From: Roseovarius sp. 217
GTDB lineage: Bacteria > Pseudomonadota > Alphaproteobacteria > Rhodobacterales > Rhodobacteraceae
DNA length: 64,000 bases
Direction of reading: 5' to 3'
Assembly: GCF_000152845.1 (NCBI RefSeq)
Contig: NZ_CH902584.1
Location: 2,285,815-2,349,814 of the forward strand
Below the pieces are notes generated by a model, which was not told where the DNA came from, ran no database searches, and worked only from the letters and a program-made list of their open reading frames with translations. This document shows positions 45,176-54,877 of this stretch, piece after piece. The position numbers and the translations under genes are program-made. Numbering within the stretch: the first letter of the stretch is position 1; each line of letters opens with the position of its first letter.

Positions 45176-46454
45176 AGCGCAGCGCCTCCACCGGGTTCAT
45201 CCGCGCCGCGCGCCGCGCCGGAAAGATCGTGACCACAAAACTGAGGCCCAGCGACAGCATCACGGCTGAGAGCACATCCTCGGACCTCAGTTGCGCGGGC
45301 AGGCGGTAAATGCCGCGAATGGAGGGGTCCCAGACCTGACCGCCCATCGCCATGTTCACAAAGCTGAAGATCGGGTCGATATAGAGCGCAAAGAGGCAGC
45401 CGAGGATCACGCCCATCGCCGTGCCGATCATGCCGGTGAAGGCGCCGCAGATGAAGAACACCCGCAGAACAGACCCCTCGGTCAGGCCCATGGTGCGCAG
45501 GATGCCGATGTCGCGGCCCTTGTTCTTGACCAGCATGATGAGGCCGGAGGTGATGTTCATCGCGGCGATCAGCACGAGGATCGACAGGATCACGAACATC
45601 ACGTTATCCTCGACCTCGAGGGCGCGCAAAAACGACCCGCTGGCGTCTTGCCACGTCCAGAGCATTGCGCGCTCGCCCGCCGCCTGCAAGAGCGGCAGGG
45701 TCAGGCTGTCCACGGTTTCGGGGTCTTCCACCATCACCTCAAGCTCATCGGCGCGGCCATCGCGGTTGAAGAAACTCTGTGCCTCTTCGAAGGGGAGATA
45801 GGCGCGGACCCGGTCAATGTCGTAGCGCCCGGCGGAAAAGATATAGACCACCTCATAGGCGTTGACGCGGGGGCTGGTGCCGAGGGGCGTCTTGACCCCG
45901 TTGGGGGAGATGAGCTTGATCCGGTCGCCCAGTGTGATGCCCAATTCCTGCGCCACACCGGAGCCTATGGCGATGCCTTGGGAAAAGCGCGCGATGTCAC
46001 CTTGGGAGGTTTCGGGATCGGCGACGCGGGGGATGGTTTGCAGATCCTCGGGCGTGATACCATAGACCTGCACACCGGCGTTGCGGTCGCTGGCATTGGC
46101 CATGACCTGACCCTTGACCAGGGGCGCGACGCGCGTGACGCCGGGGACGGCGCGCACCCGGTCGGCCATGGCGGCATAATCCTCGAGGCTGCGATCCACC
46201 CGGCCCGAGGCATCGACCGAGCCGGAGTTGTAGACCGTCACATGCGCATTTGCCCCGAGGATCGTATCGACAAATTCCGCGCGAAAGCCCGAGCGCACGG
46301 CGAGCGTGGCGATGAGGGCAAAGACCGCAAGCGTGATGCCGATCAGGCTGATCCAGGTCATGACGCTGACGCCGCCCTCGGCGCGCTTGGCGCGCAGGTA
46401 GCGCCAGGCGATCATCCATTCGAAGGCGGCAAAGGGAGGGGGCGTGCGTGCCAT
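45168..46454 (-). CDS. lolC: Lipoprotein-releasing ABC transporter permease (LolC/LolE)
   Basis: A 428-residue permease. The N-terminal stretch [20 protein letters not shown] and TM1 come first, then a large periplasmic domain (residues ~50-270), then three C-terminal TM helices ([58 protein letters not shown]). Alphaproteobacteria usually have a single LolC/E-type subunit, as here. The start at 46454 matches the family N-terminus; an upstream ATG at 46511 is less likely. Confidence 0.92.
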   Translation of the reverse strand: MARTPPPFAAFEWMIAWRYLRAKRAEGGVSVMTWISLIGITLAVFALIATLAVRSGFRAEFVDTILGANAHVTVYNSGSVDASGRVDRSLEDYAAMADRVRAVPGVTRVAPLVKGQVMANASDRNAGVQVYGITPEDLQTIPRVADPETSQGDIARFSQGIAIGSGVAQELGITLGDRIKLISPNGVKTPLGTSPRVNAYEVVYIFSAGRYDIDRVRAYLPFEEAQSFFNRDGRADELEVMVEDPETVDSLTLPLLQAAGERAMLWTWQDASGSFLRALEVEDNVMFVILSILVLIAAMNITSGLIMLVKNKGRDIGILRTMGLTEGSVLRVFFICGAFTGMIGTAMGVILGCLFALYIDPIFSFVNMAMGGQVWDPSIRGIYRLPAQLRSEDVLSAVMLSLGLSFVVTIFPARRAARMNPVEALRYE

Positions 46455-46544
46455 TGCGGTTCCTTGGTCTTGGGTTGGGCGGAGAGTGGGGGTTTCGGGT
46501 GGGGGCGTCAAGGGAGGGGGTAACCTCCGCCCCGAGCGATGAGC

Positions 46545-46690
46545 GGCGCGGTCGCTGGGCCGGGGACTAGCGAAGCAACGGACGTGACTGCCACTTTATG
46601 CCTGCCGAGTCCGTGTAACCCCTCAGTGATGCGCGCCCTCTCGAAATCGCTAGGCCGCGGGACGGCCCAGCGATCGCGCGGCGGCGCGTT
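46545..46690 (-). repeat. Dispersed structured intergenic repeat, copy A
   Basis: Reading on the minus strand, a hairpin (stem ATCGCTGGGCCG / CGGCCTAGCGAT at 46646-46674) comes first. A 33-bp core follows at 46587-46619, ending GGCATAAAGTGGCAGT, then a second, weaker stem at 46552-46573. The same layout occurs at 56810-56950 on the plus strand. It fills the gap between the lolC and proS coding regions. The remaining sequence of this gap, 46455-46730, holds nothing else recognisable. Confidence 0.75.
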
Positions 46691-46730
46691 CCGCGCCTTG
46701 ATTCCGCGCGGCTCACCCCCCTTTACACCC

Positions 46731-48086
46731 TCACAGGCTCGGCCGGAGCACATGCCCCGCATAGATCTGCACCAGCTTCGCCACCGCCTCCTCGGGCGGC
46801 AGTTCTTCGCTTATCCCCGTGCGGCGGCTGGTGAATTCGACGACACCATTCTTGAGGCCGCGCGGCCCCACCGTGATCCGCCAAGGCAGGCCGATCAGGT
46901 CCATCGTGGCAAACTTGCCGCCCGCCCGCTCGTCGCGGTCATCATAGAGCGGCTCCATCCCGAGGGCTGTCAAAGAGGCGTAAATCGCTTCGCAGGCGGC
47001 GTCCGCCTCGGCATCGCCCTGCTTGAGATTGACGATCCCGGCATGGAAGGGCGTGACGCCTTCGGGCCAGATGATGCCCTTGTCGTCATGGTTGGCCTCG
47101 ATGATCGCGCCCACCAGACGGCTCACGCCGATGCCATGGCTGCCCATATGGACCGGCACGGATTTGCCATCCGGCCCTTGCACATTGGCGCCCATCGGCT
47201 CGGAATATTTGGTGCCGAAGTAGAAAATCTGCCCCACCTCGATGCCCCGGCTGGCGCGGCGTCGCGCCTCGGGGATGGCGTCATAGAGCGCCGCATCATG
47301 GGTCTCGTCGGTGCGCGCATAGGGCGTGGTCCATTCGGTGACGATGGCCGCGCATTCCGCGCGGCTGGCATAGTCCACCACCCGGTCGCCAAGGCTCAGA
47401 TCGGTGATGGCACTATCATAGAACACCTCCGACTCGCCGGTATCGGCCAGCACGAGGAATTCATGCGTGTCATCGCCGCCGATCGGGCCGCTATCCGCCC
47501 GCATCGGAATGGCCTGAAGCCCCATGCGCTCATAGGTGCGCAGGTAGCTGACCATGTGGCGGTTATAGGCATGCAGCGCGTCGTCCTTGGTCAGGTCGAA
47601 ATTGTAGCCGTCCTTCATCAGGAATTCACGCCCGCGCATCACACCAAAGCGCGGCCGGACCTCGTCACGGAATTTCCACTGGATATGATAGAGCGTCAGC
47701 GGCAGGTCTTTGTAGCTGCCGACATGGGCGCGGAAAATATCGGTGATCAATTCCTCGTTGGTGGGACCATAGAGCATGTCGCGGTCGTGCCGGTCCTTGA
47801 TCCGCAGCATTTCCGCGCCGTAATCGTCATAGCGCCCGGACTCGCGCCACAGATCCGCCGATTGCAGCGTCGGCATCAGCACCGGAATATGCCCGGCGCG
47901 CACCTGTTCTTCGTGCACGATGTTTTCCAGCTTGCGCAGGATCTTGAAGCCCAAGGGCAGCCAGGAATAGATCCCGGCGCTCGCCTGCTTGATCATCCCC
48001 GCCCGCAGCATCAGCCGATGCGAGGCAATCTGCGCCTCCGAGGGGGTTTCCTTGAGAACAGGCAGAAAATAACGGCTCAGACGCAT
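46731..48086 (-). CDS. proS: Prolyl-tRNA synthetase
   Basis: Class II aminoacyl-tRNA synthetase, 451 residues. This is the short alphaproteobacterial form without the editing insertion domain. Motifs are [20 protein letters not shown], motif 2 region [40 protein letters not shown] (motif 3) and the anticodon-binding domain from ~residue 350. The start at 48086 ([13 protein letters not shown]) follows AAAGGTG; a longer frame to 48185 is not used. Confidence 0.96.
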   Translation of the reverse strand: MRLSRYFLPVLKETPSEAQIASHRLMLRAGMIKQASAGIYSWLPLGFKILRKLENIVHEEQVRAGHIPVLMPTLQSADLWRESGRYDDYGAEMLRIKDRHDRDMLYGPTNEELITDIFRAHVGSYKDLPLTLYHIQWKFRDEVRPRFGVMRGREFLMKDGYNFDLTKDDALHAYNRHMVSYLRTYERMGLQAIPMRADSGPIGGDDTHEFLVLADTGESEVFYDSAITDLSLGDRVVDYASRAECAAIVTEWTTPYARTDETHDAALYDAIPEARRRASRGIEVGQIFYFGTKYSEPMGANVQGPDGKSVPVHMGSHGIGVSRLVGAIIEANHDDKGIIWPEGVTPFHAGIVNLKQGDAEADAACEAIYASLTALGMEPLYDDRDERAGGKFATMDLIGLPWRITVGPRGLKNGVVEFTSRRTGISEELPPEEAVAKLVQIYAGHVLRPSL

Positions 48087-48255
48087 GGGCAGGGCACCTT
48101 TGAGATGAAATGCTTGGTTGCCCTCGAGTATCCTAGGGCGCGGAGCACCGCAAGCGTTGAGCGGTTTGGTGCGATCCCTTGGCATGCGTCAACTGGCCGT
48201 TGCGGGCATTTCCCTATAGGAGATGCGGTATCACTGGTGAGGATCGACGCGAGAC

Positions 48256-49501
48256 ATGCAGGACGAACCCCTTTTTGCGCTGAATTCCTATCACATCGCG
48301 CTGGCTGTGATCGGCCTGACCGTGATCGCCGCGCGGTGGCTGCCGCGGCTGGTCTCGAACCGCGAACCGGCGTCCGCGCCGCTGATGATCCTGTTCGGCG
48401 CGGCGGCGACGCTCGTGATCCCCGGGCTGCCGACAGTGCCGGACCCGCGTCAGGCGCCGCTGCCGTGGGAGTTGGTGAGTGAACTGACCGTAATCGTGGC
48501 CTTGTTCGGCACCGGCATGCGCATCGACGGCTTGCGTCCTTGGAGGCGCTGGATGCCGACGGTGCGCATGCTTGCCATCGCAATGCCGCTGACCATACTG
48601 GCCATCGCTCTCCTCGGGGTTGGTTTGGCCGGGCTTACGCTCGCCGGGGCGATCCTGCTGGGGGCGGTGCTGGCACCGACCGATCCGGTGCTTGCCGCCG
48701 ATGTGCAGGTGGGACCGCCGCAAGAGGGTGGCGAGCATCCGGTGCGCTTTACTCTGACCACGGAGGCCGGTCTCAATGACGGTCTGGCGTTTCCGTTTGT
48801 CTATCTCGGTTTGATCGTGGCGGTCGAAGGGGCGAACCCGGGAGCCTGGGCTGTGGAGTGGCTGCTGCGCGATGTCGTCTATCGGATCGTTCTGGGGGTT
48901 GCGATGGGTTGGCTCGGGGGGCGGGCCTTGGGCTATATCCTGTTCTCGGTGCCCAAGGATGCCGCGCTTGCGGAAACCAGCTCGGGGATCATTGCGCTGG
49001 CGGGGGTTCTGCTCTGTTACGGGTCGACCGAATTGATCGAGGGGTATGGTTTCATTGCCGTTGCGGTCATGGGGCTGACCCTGCGGCGCATCGAGACGGA
49101 GCACCATTTCCATCGGCGGCTGCACGATTTCTCGGACTCCATCGAGCATGCGCTGACCGCCGTGCTGCTTCATTGCGCTGGGCAGCGTGATGCCGCTGCT
49201 GTTCGTGGACCTGAGGTGGGTTGATGTGGGCATGGCGGCGCTGCTCATTCTGGTGATCCGCCCGCTGGCGGGCTGGGTGGCGCTCTGGGGATCGGATCTC
49301 GACCGTCGGAGCCGGGCGGTGGTGTCGGTCTACGGGGTGCGTGGCATCGGCTCGATCTACTATCTCTGCTACGCGGCGGGTCATGTGGATTTCGCCAATG
49401 AGGCGCAATTGTGGTCCCTTATCGCTCTGGTCATCCTGATTTCCACCATCCTGCACGGGTTCAGTGTTGGACGGGCGATGGACGGTCTCGAGGACGCGTG
49501 A
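48256..49501 (+). pseudogene. NhaP-type cation:proton antiporter, broken by a frameshift
   Basis: Two frames join into one CPA1-type antiporter of about 415 residues. Frame 1 (48256 to ~49170) has VALFGTGMRIDGLRPWRRWM, LLGAVLAPTDPVLAADVQVG (ion-site TDPVLA..) and LTTEAGLNDGLAFPFVYLGL. Frame 2 (from ~49172) has IALGSVMPLLFVDLRW, VVSVYGVRGIGSIYYLCYAA. The break lies in GTGCTGCTT-C-ATTGCG (49162-49177); an ordinary gene would read VLLFIALG here, so two bases seem to be missing. Either the gene is recently dead or the sequence has an error. The rest is well conserved, and the first frame alone would lose its last TM helices. Confidence 0.8.
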
Positions 49502-49580
49502 GGGTGTCGGATGGGCGGGCGTTGTGCCGTGACACATCTGCCCCTCTTCCCCAACCCCGCCGCACCTGCTACCAGCCCGC

Positions 49581-50360
49581 ATGCTCAGTTATCAGCACCA
49601 TTATCACGCGGGCAATCCGGCGGATGTTCACAAGCACGCAGGCTTGGCGTGGGTGCTTGACTATCTCACGCAGAAGGACAAGCCGCTCAGCTATATCGAG
49701 ACCCATGCCGGGCGGGGGCTCTATGATCTGGGCGATGCGGCGGCGCTGAAAACCGGCGAGGCGGCGCAGGGCATCGGGCGGCTGGAGGCGGGATTTGCTG
49801 TGGCGCATCCTTACCTCCTGCGTTTGAAGGAGACCCGATTGGCGCTGGGCGCGCAGGCCTATCCCGGCTCGCCCCTGATTGCGGCACAGAGCCTGCGGGC
49901 GATGGACAGCCTGCATCTGGCGGAGTTGCATCCCGGCGAGAATGCCCATCTGCGCCGCAATCTGGCGGGCTATGACGTGAAGATCCGCCAGCAGGACGGG
50001 TTCGAGATGGCGCAGGAGATCTGCCCGCCGACGCCCCGGCGCGGCCTCTTGCTGGTTGATCCGAGCTATGAGGTGAAGACCGAATACGAGAGCATTCCCC
50101 GGCACCTGACCCAGATCGCCCGCAAATGGAATGTGGGTATTCTGATGCTTTGGTATCCGATCCTGACCAGCGGGGCGCATGAGGGGATGCTCACCCACCT
50201 CGGCGCGGCCTTTCCGGAGGCGCTGCGCCACGAGGTCCGATTTGCGCCGGTGCGGGCAGGGCACCGGATGGTGGGCTCGGGGCTCTTCGTGGTCAATGCG
50301 CCCTATGGGTTGGAGGCGGAGTTGGCGCGGGTGACGGAGGTCTTCGCGGCGCGGGGGTGA
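49581..50360 (+). CDS. rlmJ: 23S rRNA (adenine-2030-N6)-methyltransferase
   Basis: A 259-residue RlmJ (DUF519). The N-terminus is MLSYQHHYHAGNPADVHKHA with the family HAGNxADVxKH motif; YIETHAGRGLYDL is the SAM-binding motif I. The catalytic motif IV is LLVDPSYEVKTEY, where E. coli RlmJ has DPPYE. It methylates A2030 of 23S rRNA. The Ser for Pro change within the D-P-P-Y motif is conservative enough for activity. Confidence 0.92.
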   Translation: MLSYQHHYHAGNPADVHKHAGLAWVLDYLTQKDKPLSYIETHAGRGLYDLGDAAALKTGEAAQGIGRLEAGFAVAHPYLLRLKETRLALGAQAYPGSPLIAAQSLRAMDSLHLAELHPGENAHLRRNLAGYDVKIRQQDGFEMAQEICPPTPRRGLLLVDPSYEVKTEYESIPRHLTQIARKWNVGILMLWYPILTSGAHEGMLTHLGAAFPEALRHEVRFAPVRAGHRMVGSGLFVVNAPYGLEAELARVTEVFAARG

Positions 50361-50377
50361 GGGAGATTTGTGGTGTT

Positions 50378-50490
50378 GTCATCCTCGGGCTTGACCCGAG
50401 GATCTCTGGAGGCGGGAGGTCCTCGGGTCGAGCCCGAGGATGACGGGGGTGTTTGCGGTGGGAGGTCCTCGGGTCGGGCCCGAGGATGAC
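50378..50490. repeat. Three REP-like palindromic elements
   Basis: Near-identical palindromes at 50378-50403 (one orientation) and 50419-50444 and 50465-50490 (both in the other). Each is about 26 bp, of the form GTCCTCGGGTC-GAGCCCGAGGATGAC. Spacers are 15 and 20 bp. Such elements are common between genes in alphaproteobacteria. They lie just after rlmJ and upstream of the ctaD regulatory region. Confidence 0.8.
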
Positions 50491-50552
50491 GGACATCCTG
50501 AAATTCCCCCGTCATCCCGCGCCCCAAGCGCAAGGGGGTGCGACAAAATTCT

Positions 50553-50566
50553 TTGATCTGCATCAA
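50553..50566. promoter_or_regulatory. Perfect FNR-type box upstream of ctaD
   Basis: TTGAT-CTGC-ATCAA matches the FNR/FnrL consensus TTGAT-N4-ATCAA exactly and lies 111 bp upstream of the ctaD start. FnrL senses oxygen through an iron-sulfur cluster. The box suggests oxygen-dependent control of the aa3 oxidase gene; whether it represses or activates depends on the promoter position, which is not visible. Confidence 0.75.
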
Positions 50567-50677
50567 TTTCGCGCATTGCCGCGCCCCACCGGACATTCTA
50601 AAACCCAAATAGATCACGGGCAGGTGGGACTCAATCGTTCTGCATGCTGCGGCACTAACACCAGCAGGAGGCAAACA

Positions 50678-52351
50678 ATGGCAGATGCAGCCATTCACGG
50701 CCACGAACACGAAGATCAGCGCGGGTTTTTCACCCGGTGGTTCATGTCCACGAACCACAAGGATATCGGTATCCTCTATCTGATCGTCTCGGCTTTCGTC
50801 GGCCTGATCTCGGTCATGTTCACCGTTTACATGCGGATGGAACTGATGGAACCGGGCGTTCAGTATATGTGCATGGAAGGCGCGCGGTTCATCGCCTCTG
50901 ATGTCGCGGACTGTACGCCCAACGGCCACCTCTGGAACGTGATGATCACCTATCACGGCGTTTTGATGATGTTCTTTGTCGTCATCCCGGCGCTCTTTGG
51001 AGGGTTTGGCAACTATTTCATGCCGTTGCAGATCGGCGCGCCGGATATGGCGTTTCCGCGCATGAACAACCTGTCGTTCTGGCTCTATGTCGCGGGCACC
51101 TCGCTGGGTGTGGCGTCGCTCTTGGCACCGGGTGGCAATGGTCAGTTGGGCTCGGGTGTGGGCTGGGTGCTCTATCCGCCGCTCTCGACCAATGAGGCCG
51201 GCATGTCGATGGATCTGGCGATTTTCGCGGTCCACGTGTCGGGTGCAAGCTCGATTCTGGGTGCGATCAACATGATCACCACCTTCCTCAACATGCGTGC
51301 GCCGGGCATGACGCTCTTTAAGGTGCCGCTCTTCTCGTGGTCGATCTTTGTCACAGCCTGGCTGATCCTGCTCAGCCTGCCGGTTCTGGCGGGGGCGATC
51401 ACCATGCTTCTGACCGACCGCAATTTTGGGACCACCTTCTTTGATCCCTCGGGCGGCGGCGATCCGATCCTCTATCAGCACATCCTGTGGTTCTTTGGCC
51501 ACCCGGAAGTGTATATCATCATCCTGCCCGGTTTCGGCATCATCAGCCATGTGATCGCCACCTTCTCGCGCAAGCCGATCTTTGGCTATCTGCCGATGGT
51601 CTGGGCGTTGATCGCGATTGGGGTTCTGGGCTTTGTCGTCTGGGCGCACCATATGTACACGGTGGGCATGTCGCTGACCCAGCAGAGCTATTTCATGCTG
51701 GCCACGATGGTCATCGCGGTGCCGACAGGCGTCAAGGTGTTCTCGTGGATCGCCACCATGTGGGGCGGCTCGATCGAGTTCAAGACGCCGATGCTCTGGG
51801 CGTTCGGCTTCCTCTTTCTGTTCACCGTCGGCGGCGTCACCGGCATCGTGCTCAGCCAGGCCGCGATCGACCGCGCCTATCACGACACCTATTATGTCGT
51901 GGCGCATTTCCACTATGTGATGAGCCTTGGCGCGGTGTTTGCCATCTTTGCGGGGATATACTTTTACTTCCCCAAGATGACCGGACGCATGTTGCCGGAG
52001 TGGGCCGGAAAGCTGCACTTTTGGGCGATGTTCATCGGTGCGAACCTGACATTCTTCCCGCAGCACTTCTTGGGTCGTCAGGGCATGCCGCGTCGCTATA
52101 TCGACTATCCGGAGGCCTTTGCGGTCTGGAACTGGTGGTCGTCGATTGGAGCATTCCTGTCCTTTGCCTCCTTCGTGTTCTTCATAGGTCTGGTGGTCTA
52201 CACGCTGCTGCGCGGTGCCCGTGAGACGCGGCCGAATCCGTGGAACGAATATGCGGACACGCTGGAATGGACCCTGCCATCGCCGCCGCCGGAGCATACG
52301 TTTGAGACGCTCCCCAAGCGTGAAGACTGGGACAAGCAGCCCGCGCACTGA
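50678..52351 (+). CDS. ctaD: Cytochrome c oxidase subunit I (aa3 type)
   Basis: A 557-residue heme-copper oxidase subunit with 12 TM helices. Ligand and channel motifs: [20 protein letters not shown] (low-spin heme His), [20 protein letters not shown] (CuB His and the Tyr cross-link), [10 protein letters not shown] (two CuB His) and [20 protein letters not shown] (two heme His). The HPEVY form marks the type A oxidase. The start at 50678 follows AGCAGGAGGCAAACA, a strong ribosome-binding site. It stands alone with its own terminator; ctaC and ctaE are elsewhere. Confidence 0.97.
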   Translation: MADAAIHGHEHEDQRGFFTRWFMSTNHKDIGILYLIVSAFVGLISVMFTVYMRMELMEPGVQYMCMEGARFIASDVADCTPNGHLWNVMITYHGVLMMFFVVIPALFGGFGNYFMPLQIGAPDMAFPRMNNLSFWLYVAGTSLGVASLLAPGGNGQLGSGVGWVLYPPLSTNEAGMSMDLAIFAVHVSGASSILGAINMITTFLNMRAPGMTLFKVPLFSWSIFVTAWLILLSLPVLAGAITMLLTDRNFGTTFFDPSGGGDPILYQHILWFFGHPEVYIIILPGFGIISHVIATFSRKPIFGYLPMVWALIAIGVLGFVVWAHHMYTVGMSLTQQSYFMLATMVIAVPTGVKVFSWIATMWGGSIEFKTPMLWAFGFLFLFTVGGVTGIVLSQAAIDRAYHDTYYVVAHFHYVMSLGAVFAIFAGIYFYFPKMTGRMLPEWAGKLHFWAMFIGANLTFFPQHFLGRQGMPRRYIDYPEAFAVWNWWSSIGAFLSFASFVFFIGLVVYTLLRGARETRPNPWNEYADTLEWTLPSPPPEHTFETLPKREDWDKQPAH

Positions 52352-52371
52352 ACGGGACGACATGATACGGC

Positions 52372-52400
52372 AAAGGCCCCGGACATATCCGGGGCCTTTT
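52372..52400 (+). terminator. Rho-independent terminator of ctaD
   Basis: AAAGGCCCCGGA, CATA loop, TCCGGGGCCTTTT: a perfect 11-12 bp stem ending in a T-run, about 20 nt after the ctaD stop. Confidence 0.92.
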
Positions 52401-52503
52401 GCGTTGCGGCTGCCGCGCGGCGTTCCCCGACTGTCGCATTCGCCCTTTCAAGGGCTTTGGTCCGCATGCTATCCCCTTGCCCAAGTTACGCAGGAACCAT
52501 GCC

Positions 52504-53433
52504 ATGACCCAAGAAATCCGCCTCGCTTTTGAGCATCCGTCGGCCCGCGCGCGCGCCACCTCGCCCGATGGGCCACTGGATCGCATTTCGGTGCGCGACC
52601 ATGTGGTCGCGGTCGAGATCGGTGCCTTTCAGGCCGAGCGTGGCACGACGCAGCGTCTTTGCTTTAATGTCGTGGTCGAGGTGCGCCCGCTGACCGATGC
52701 CATCGAGGATGATGTGGACCGCATCCTGAGCTATGACAAGGTAACAGAGGCGATTGCCGCCGAACTGGCGGAGGAGCGGCTGAACCTGCTGGAAACCCTC
52801 GCCGAACGTATCGCAGAGCGCATCCTGTGGGAACCACAGGCGGTGCGCACCTTTGTGCGGATCGAGAAACTGGACCGGGGACCGGGGGCGTTGGGTGTCG
52901 AGATCGTGCGCTCGGTCAATGATCTCAAGACCAAGCCGATCACGCCGCATGCCGCCACCACGCCGCATCCGCATGTGGTGTTCCTGACCAATACCGCGAT
53001 CGGCTCGCCCAATCTTGGCCGCTGGCTTGACCAGCTTGAGGCGCGGGCAGAGCCGGTGATCCTCTGCGTCGGACGCGCCGATCAACCCGCGCCACAGACC
53101 GGGCACCGGATGACGCAACGTCGCGTGGATCTCTTGGCGATGGAGCAGAATGCCTGGGTGCTGGCGGGGCGCGATGAGCGCTGCGTCGTGGTGGCGACCC
53201 GCACCGAGCTGGATTGGTCGATGAAACACGGGCAGATCAGCGTTTGGGCCCCCTCAAAGATCGTGCTTGACGCCGTGGATGGGCCGGGGGTGGCGACGGA
53301 TGATCCGGTGGCGCTTGCGGCATGGTTTGCGGGGTATATCGAGGCGTCGGATCTGCTGATGATCGGAGAGGCTCCGCCGAAGTCCTGTCGTGTGCCGGTG
53401 CTGTTTCAGGACGTGGCGCAATCGGGTCTGTGA
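52504..53433 (+). CDS. folB: Dihydroneopterin aldolase-domain protein with C-terminal extension
   Basis: A 309-residue protein. Residues ~27-137 form a FolB domain: RISVRDHVVAVEIGAFQAER, SYDKVTEAIAAELAEERLNL, and LETLAERIAERIL with the catalytic Glu region. It makes 6-hydroxymethyl-7,8-dihydropterin in folate synthesis. The remaining ~170 residues (HPHVVFLTNTAIGSPNLGRW onward) are not part of FolB as known to me, and I do not recognise them. The start at 52504 is chosen because the frame upstream of it runs into the ctaD terminator. Confidence 0.8.
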   Translation: MTQEIRLAFEHPSARARATSPDGPLDRISVRDHVVAVEIGAFQAERGTTQRLCFNVVVEVRPLTDAIEDDVDRILSYDKVTEAIAAELAEERLNLLETLAERIAERILWEPQAVRTFVRIEKLDRGPGALGVEIVRSVNDLKTKPITPHAATTPHPHVVFLTNTAIGSPNLGRWLDQLEARAEPVILCVGRADQPAPQTGHRMTQRRVDLLAMEQNAWVLAGRDERCVVVATRTELDWSMKHGQISVWAPSKIVLDAVDGPGVATDDPVALAAWFAGYIEASDLLMIGEAPPKSCRVPVLFQDVAQSGL

Positions 53434-53549
53434 CAGAGGTCATTGGCACCGCTCTGCGCGAAGACTTGGCCGCTGCTGACCATCACATCCAAGTCACCGC
53501 AGCCTGTTTTGCCCCCTTGACCGGCAAGGCCATGCGCGTGACGGTGTGA
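53430..53549 (+). CDS. Possible 39-residue protein (GTG start)
   Basis: A short frame beginning GTG at 53430, overlapping the folB stop (GTGA), and reading MTEVIGTALREDLAAADHHI then QVTAACFAPLTGKAMRVTV. It is in the 184-bp gap before fabF. The composition is protein-like and the overlap with folB is suggestive. There is no recognised family, and it may be a chance frame or a gene fragment. Confidence 0.25.
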   Translation: MTEVIGTALREDLAAADHHIQVTAACFAPLTGKAMRVTV

Positions 53550-53617
53550 TGCTCTTGCTCCTTGGGGTAAAGCCGGGGTAAGAGCAGCAAAAGCACAACC
53601 AAGGGAGAGGCAGCATC

Positions 53618-54877
53618 ATGCGGCGTGTCGTTGTCACAGGTATGGGTCTGGTGACCCCGCTGGCCGATGGGGTCGAACTGACTTGGAGTCGTCTTTTGGC
53701 GGGTCAATCCGGGGCGGGGACGATCATCCGATTTGACCCGGTCAATGTGGTGACGAAATACGCCTGCCAGATTCCCTTGGGTGATGGCACCGATGGCACC
53801 TTTCATTCCGACAAATACATGGAGCCGAAAGAGCGCCGCAAGGTCGATGATTTCATCCTCTATGGCATTGCCGCAGCACAGCAGGCGGTCGAGGATTCGG
53901 GCTGGATGCCCGAGGATGAGGCCGCGCGCGAGCGCACCGGCGTCATGCTGGGATCGGGCATCGGCGGGCTCCGCTCGATCGAGGAAACGGCGGGCATCAT
54001 CCGCGAAAAAGGTGTGCGGCGGGTGTCGCCGTTCTTTATTCCCGGCGCGCTGATCAACCTGATCTCGGGGCAGGTGAGCATTCGCTATGGCTTCAAAGGC
54101 CCGAACCATTCGGTCGTGACTGCCTGCGCCACGGGCGCGCATGCGATTGGCGATGCTGCGCGGCTCATTCAATGGGGCGACGCCGATGTGATGGTGGCGG
54201 GGGGGGCCGAGGCCTCGATCTGCGAGATCGGGATTGCCGGATTCAACGCCTGCAAGGCGCTGTCGACCAAGCGCGCGGATGATCCAAAGGGCGCAAGCCG
54301 CCCCTATGACATAGACCGCGACGGGTTTGTCATGGGCGAGGGCGCGGGCGTGGTGGTGCTTGAGGAATACGAGCATGCCAAGGCGCGGGGCGCGAAAATC
54401 TATGCCGAAATTCTGGGCTATGGTCTCTCGGGGGATGCCTATCACATCACCGCCCCGTCCGAGACGGGCGATGGCGGGTTCCGGGCGATGCAGGCGGCGC
54501 TGAACCGGGCCGGGCTGACCGCGTCGGATATTGATTATGTCAACGCGCATGGCACCTCGACCATGGCCGATACCATCGAGTTGAAGGCGGTTGAGCGGCT
54601 CTTGGGCAGTGCGGCGGCCAATGTGACGATGAGCTCGACGAAATCCTCGGTCGGGCATCTTCTTGGGGCGGCAGGTGCTGTCGAGGCGATTTTCTGCATT
54701 CTGGCGATCCGCGATCAGGTGGCCCCGCCGACGATCAATCTGGACAATCCGGCGGTGGAGACCCCGCTTGATCTGGCCCCCAATGCCAAGCGTGAGCGCA
54801 AGATTGACGTGGCGCTCTCCAACAGCTTTGGCTTTGGCGGCACCAATGCGGCGCTGATTGTCGGGAAACCGCGCTGA
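53618..54877 (+). CDS. fabF: Beta-ketoacyl-ACP synthase II
   Basis: Condenses malonyl-ACP with growing acyl-ACP in fatty-acid elongation. It has 419 residues. The active-site Cys is in SVVTACATGAHAIGDAARL (near residue 170), the two His are in YVNAHGTSTMADTIELKAV and TKSSVGHLLGAAGAVEAIFC, and SNSFGFGGTNAALIVGKPR ends the protein. The start at 53618 follows GGGAGAGG. No acpP precedes it here. The stop overlaps the mltG start (TGATG). Confidence 0.95.
   Translation: MRRVVVTGMGLVTPLADGVELTWSRLLAGQSGAGTIIRFDPVNVVTKYACQIPLGDGTDGTFHSDKYMEPKERRKVDDFILYGIAAAQQAVEDSGWMPEDEAARERTGVMLGSGIGGLRSIEETAGIIREKGVRRVSPFFIPGALINLISGQVSIRYGFKGPNHSVVTACATGAHAIGDAARLIQWGDADVMVAGGAEASICEIGIAGFNACKALSTKRADDPKGASRPYDIDRDGFVMGEGAGVVVLEEYEHAKARGAKIYAEILGYGLSGDAYHITAPSETGDGGFRAMQAALNRAGLTASDIDYVNAHGTSTMADTIELKAVERLLGSAAANVTMSSTKSSVGHLLGAAGAVEAIFCILAIRDQVAPPTINLDNPAVETPLDLAPNAKRERKIDVALSNSFGFGGTNAALIVGKPR

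Noticed and set aside
46539-48482. Open frame of 647 codons on the plus strand opposite proS
   Set aside because: It is antisense to proS, whose motifs are unmistakable; it also runs through the intergenic repeat and into the antiporter gene.
50378-50490. Repeats with similar spacing, considered as a short CRISPR array
   Set aside because: The units are palindromic, in mixed orientation, with spacers of only 15-20 bp, and there are no cas genes; they are REP-like.
50303-52363. Open frame of 686 codons on the minus strand opposite ctaD
   Set aside because: Antisense to a highly conserved oxidase subunit; the translation is rich in His, Arg and Asp, typical of a shadow frame.
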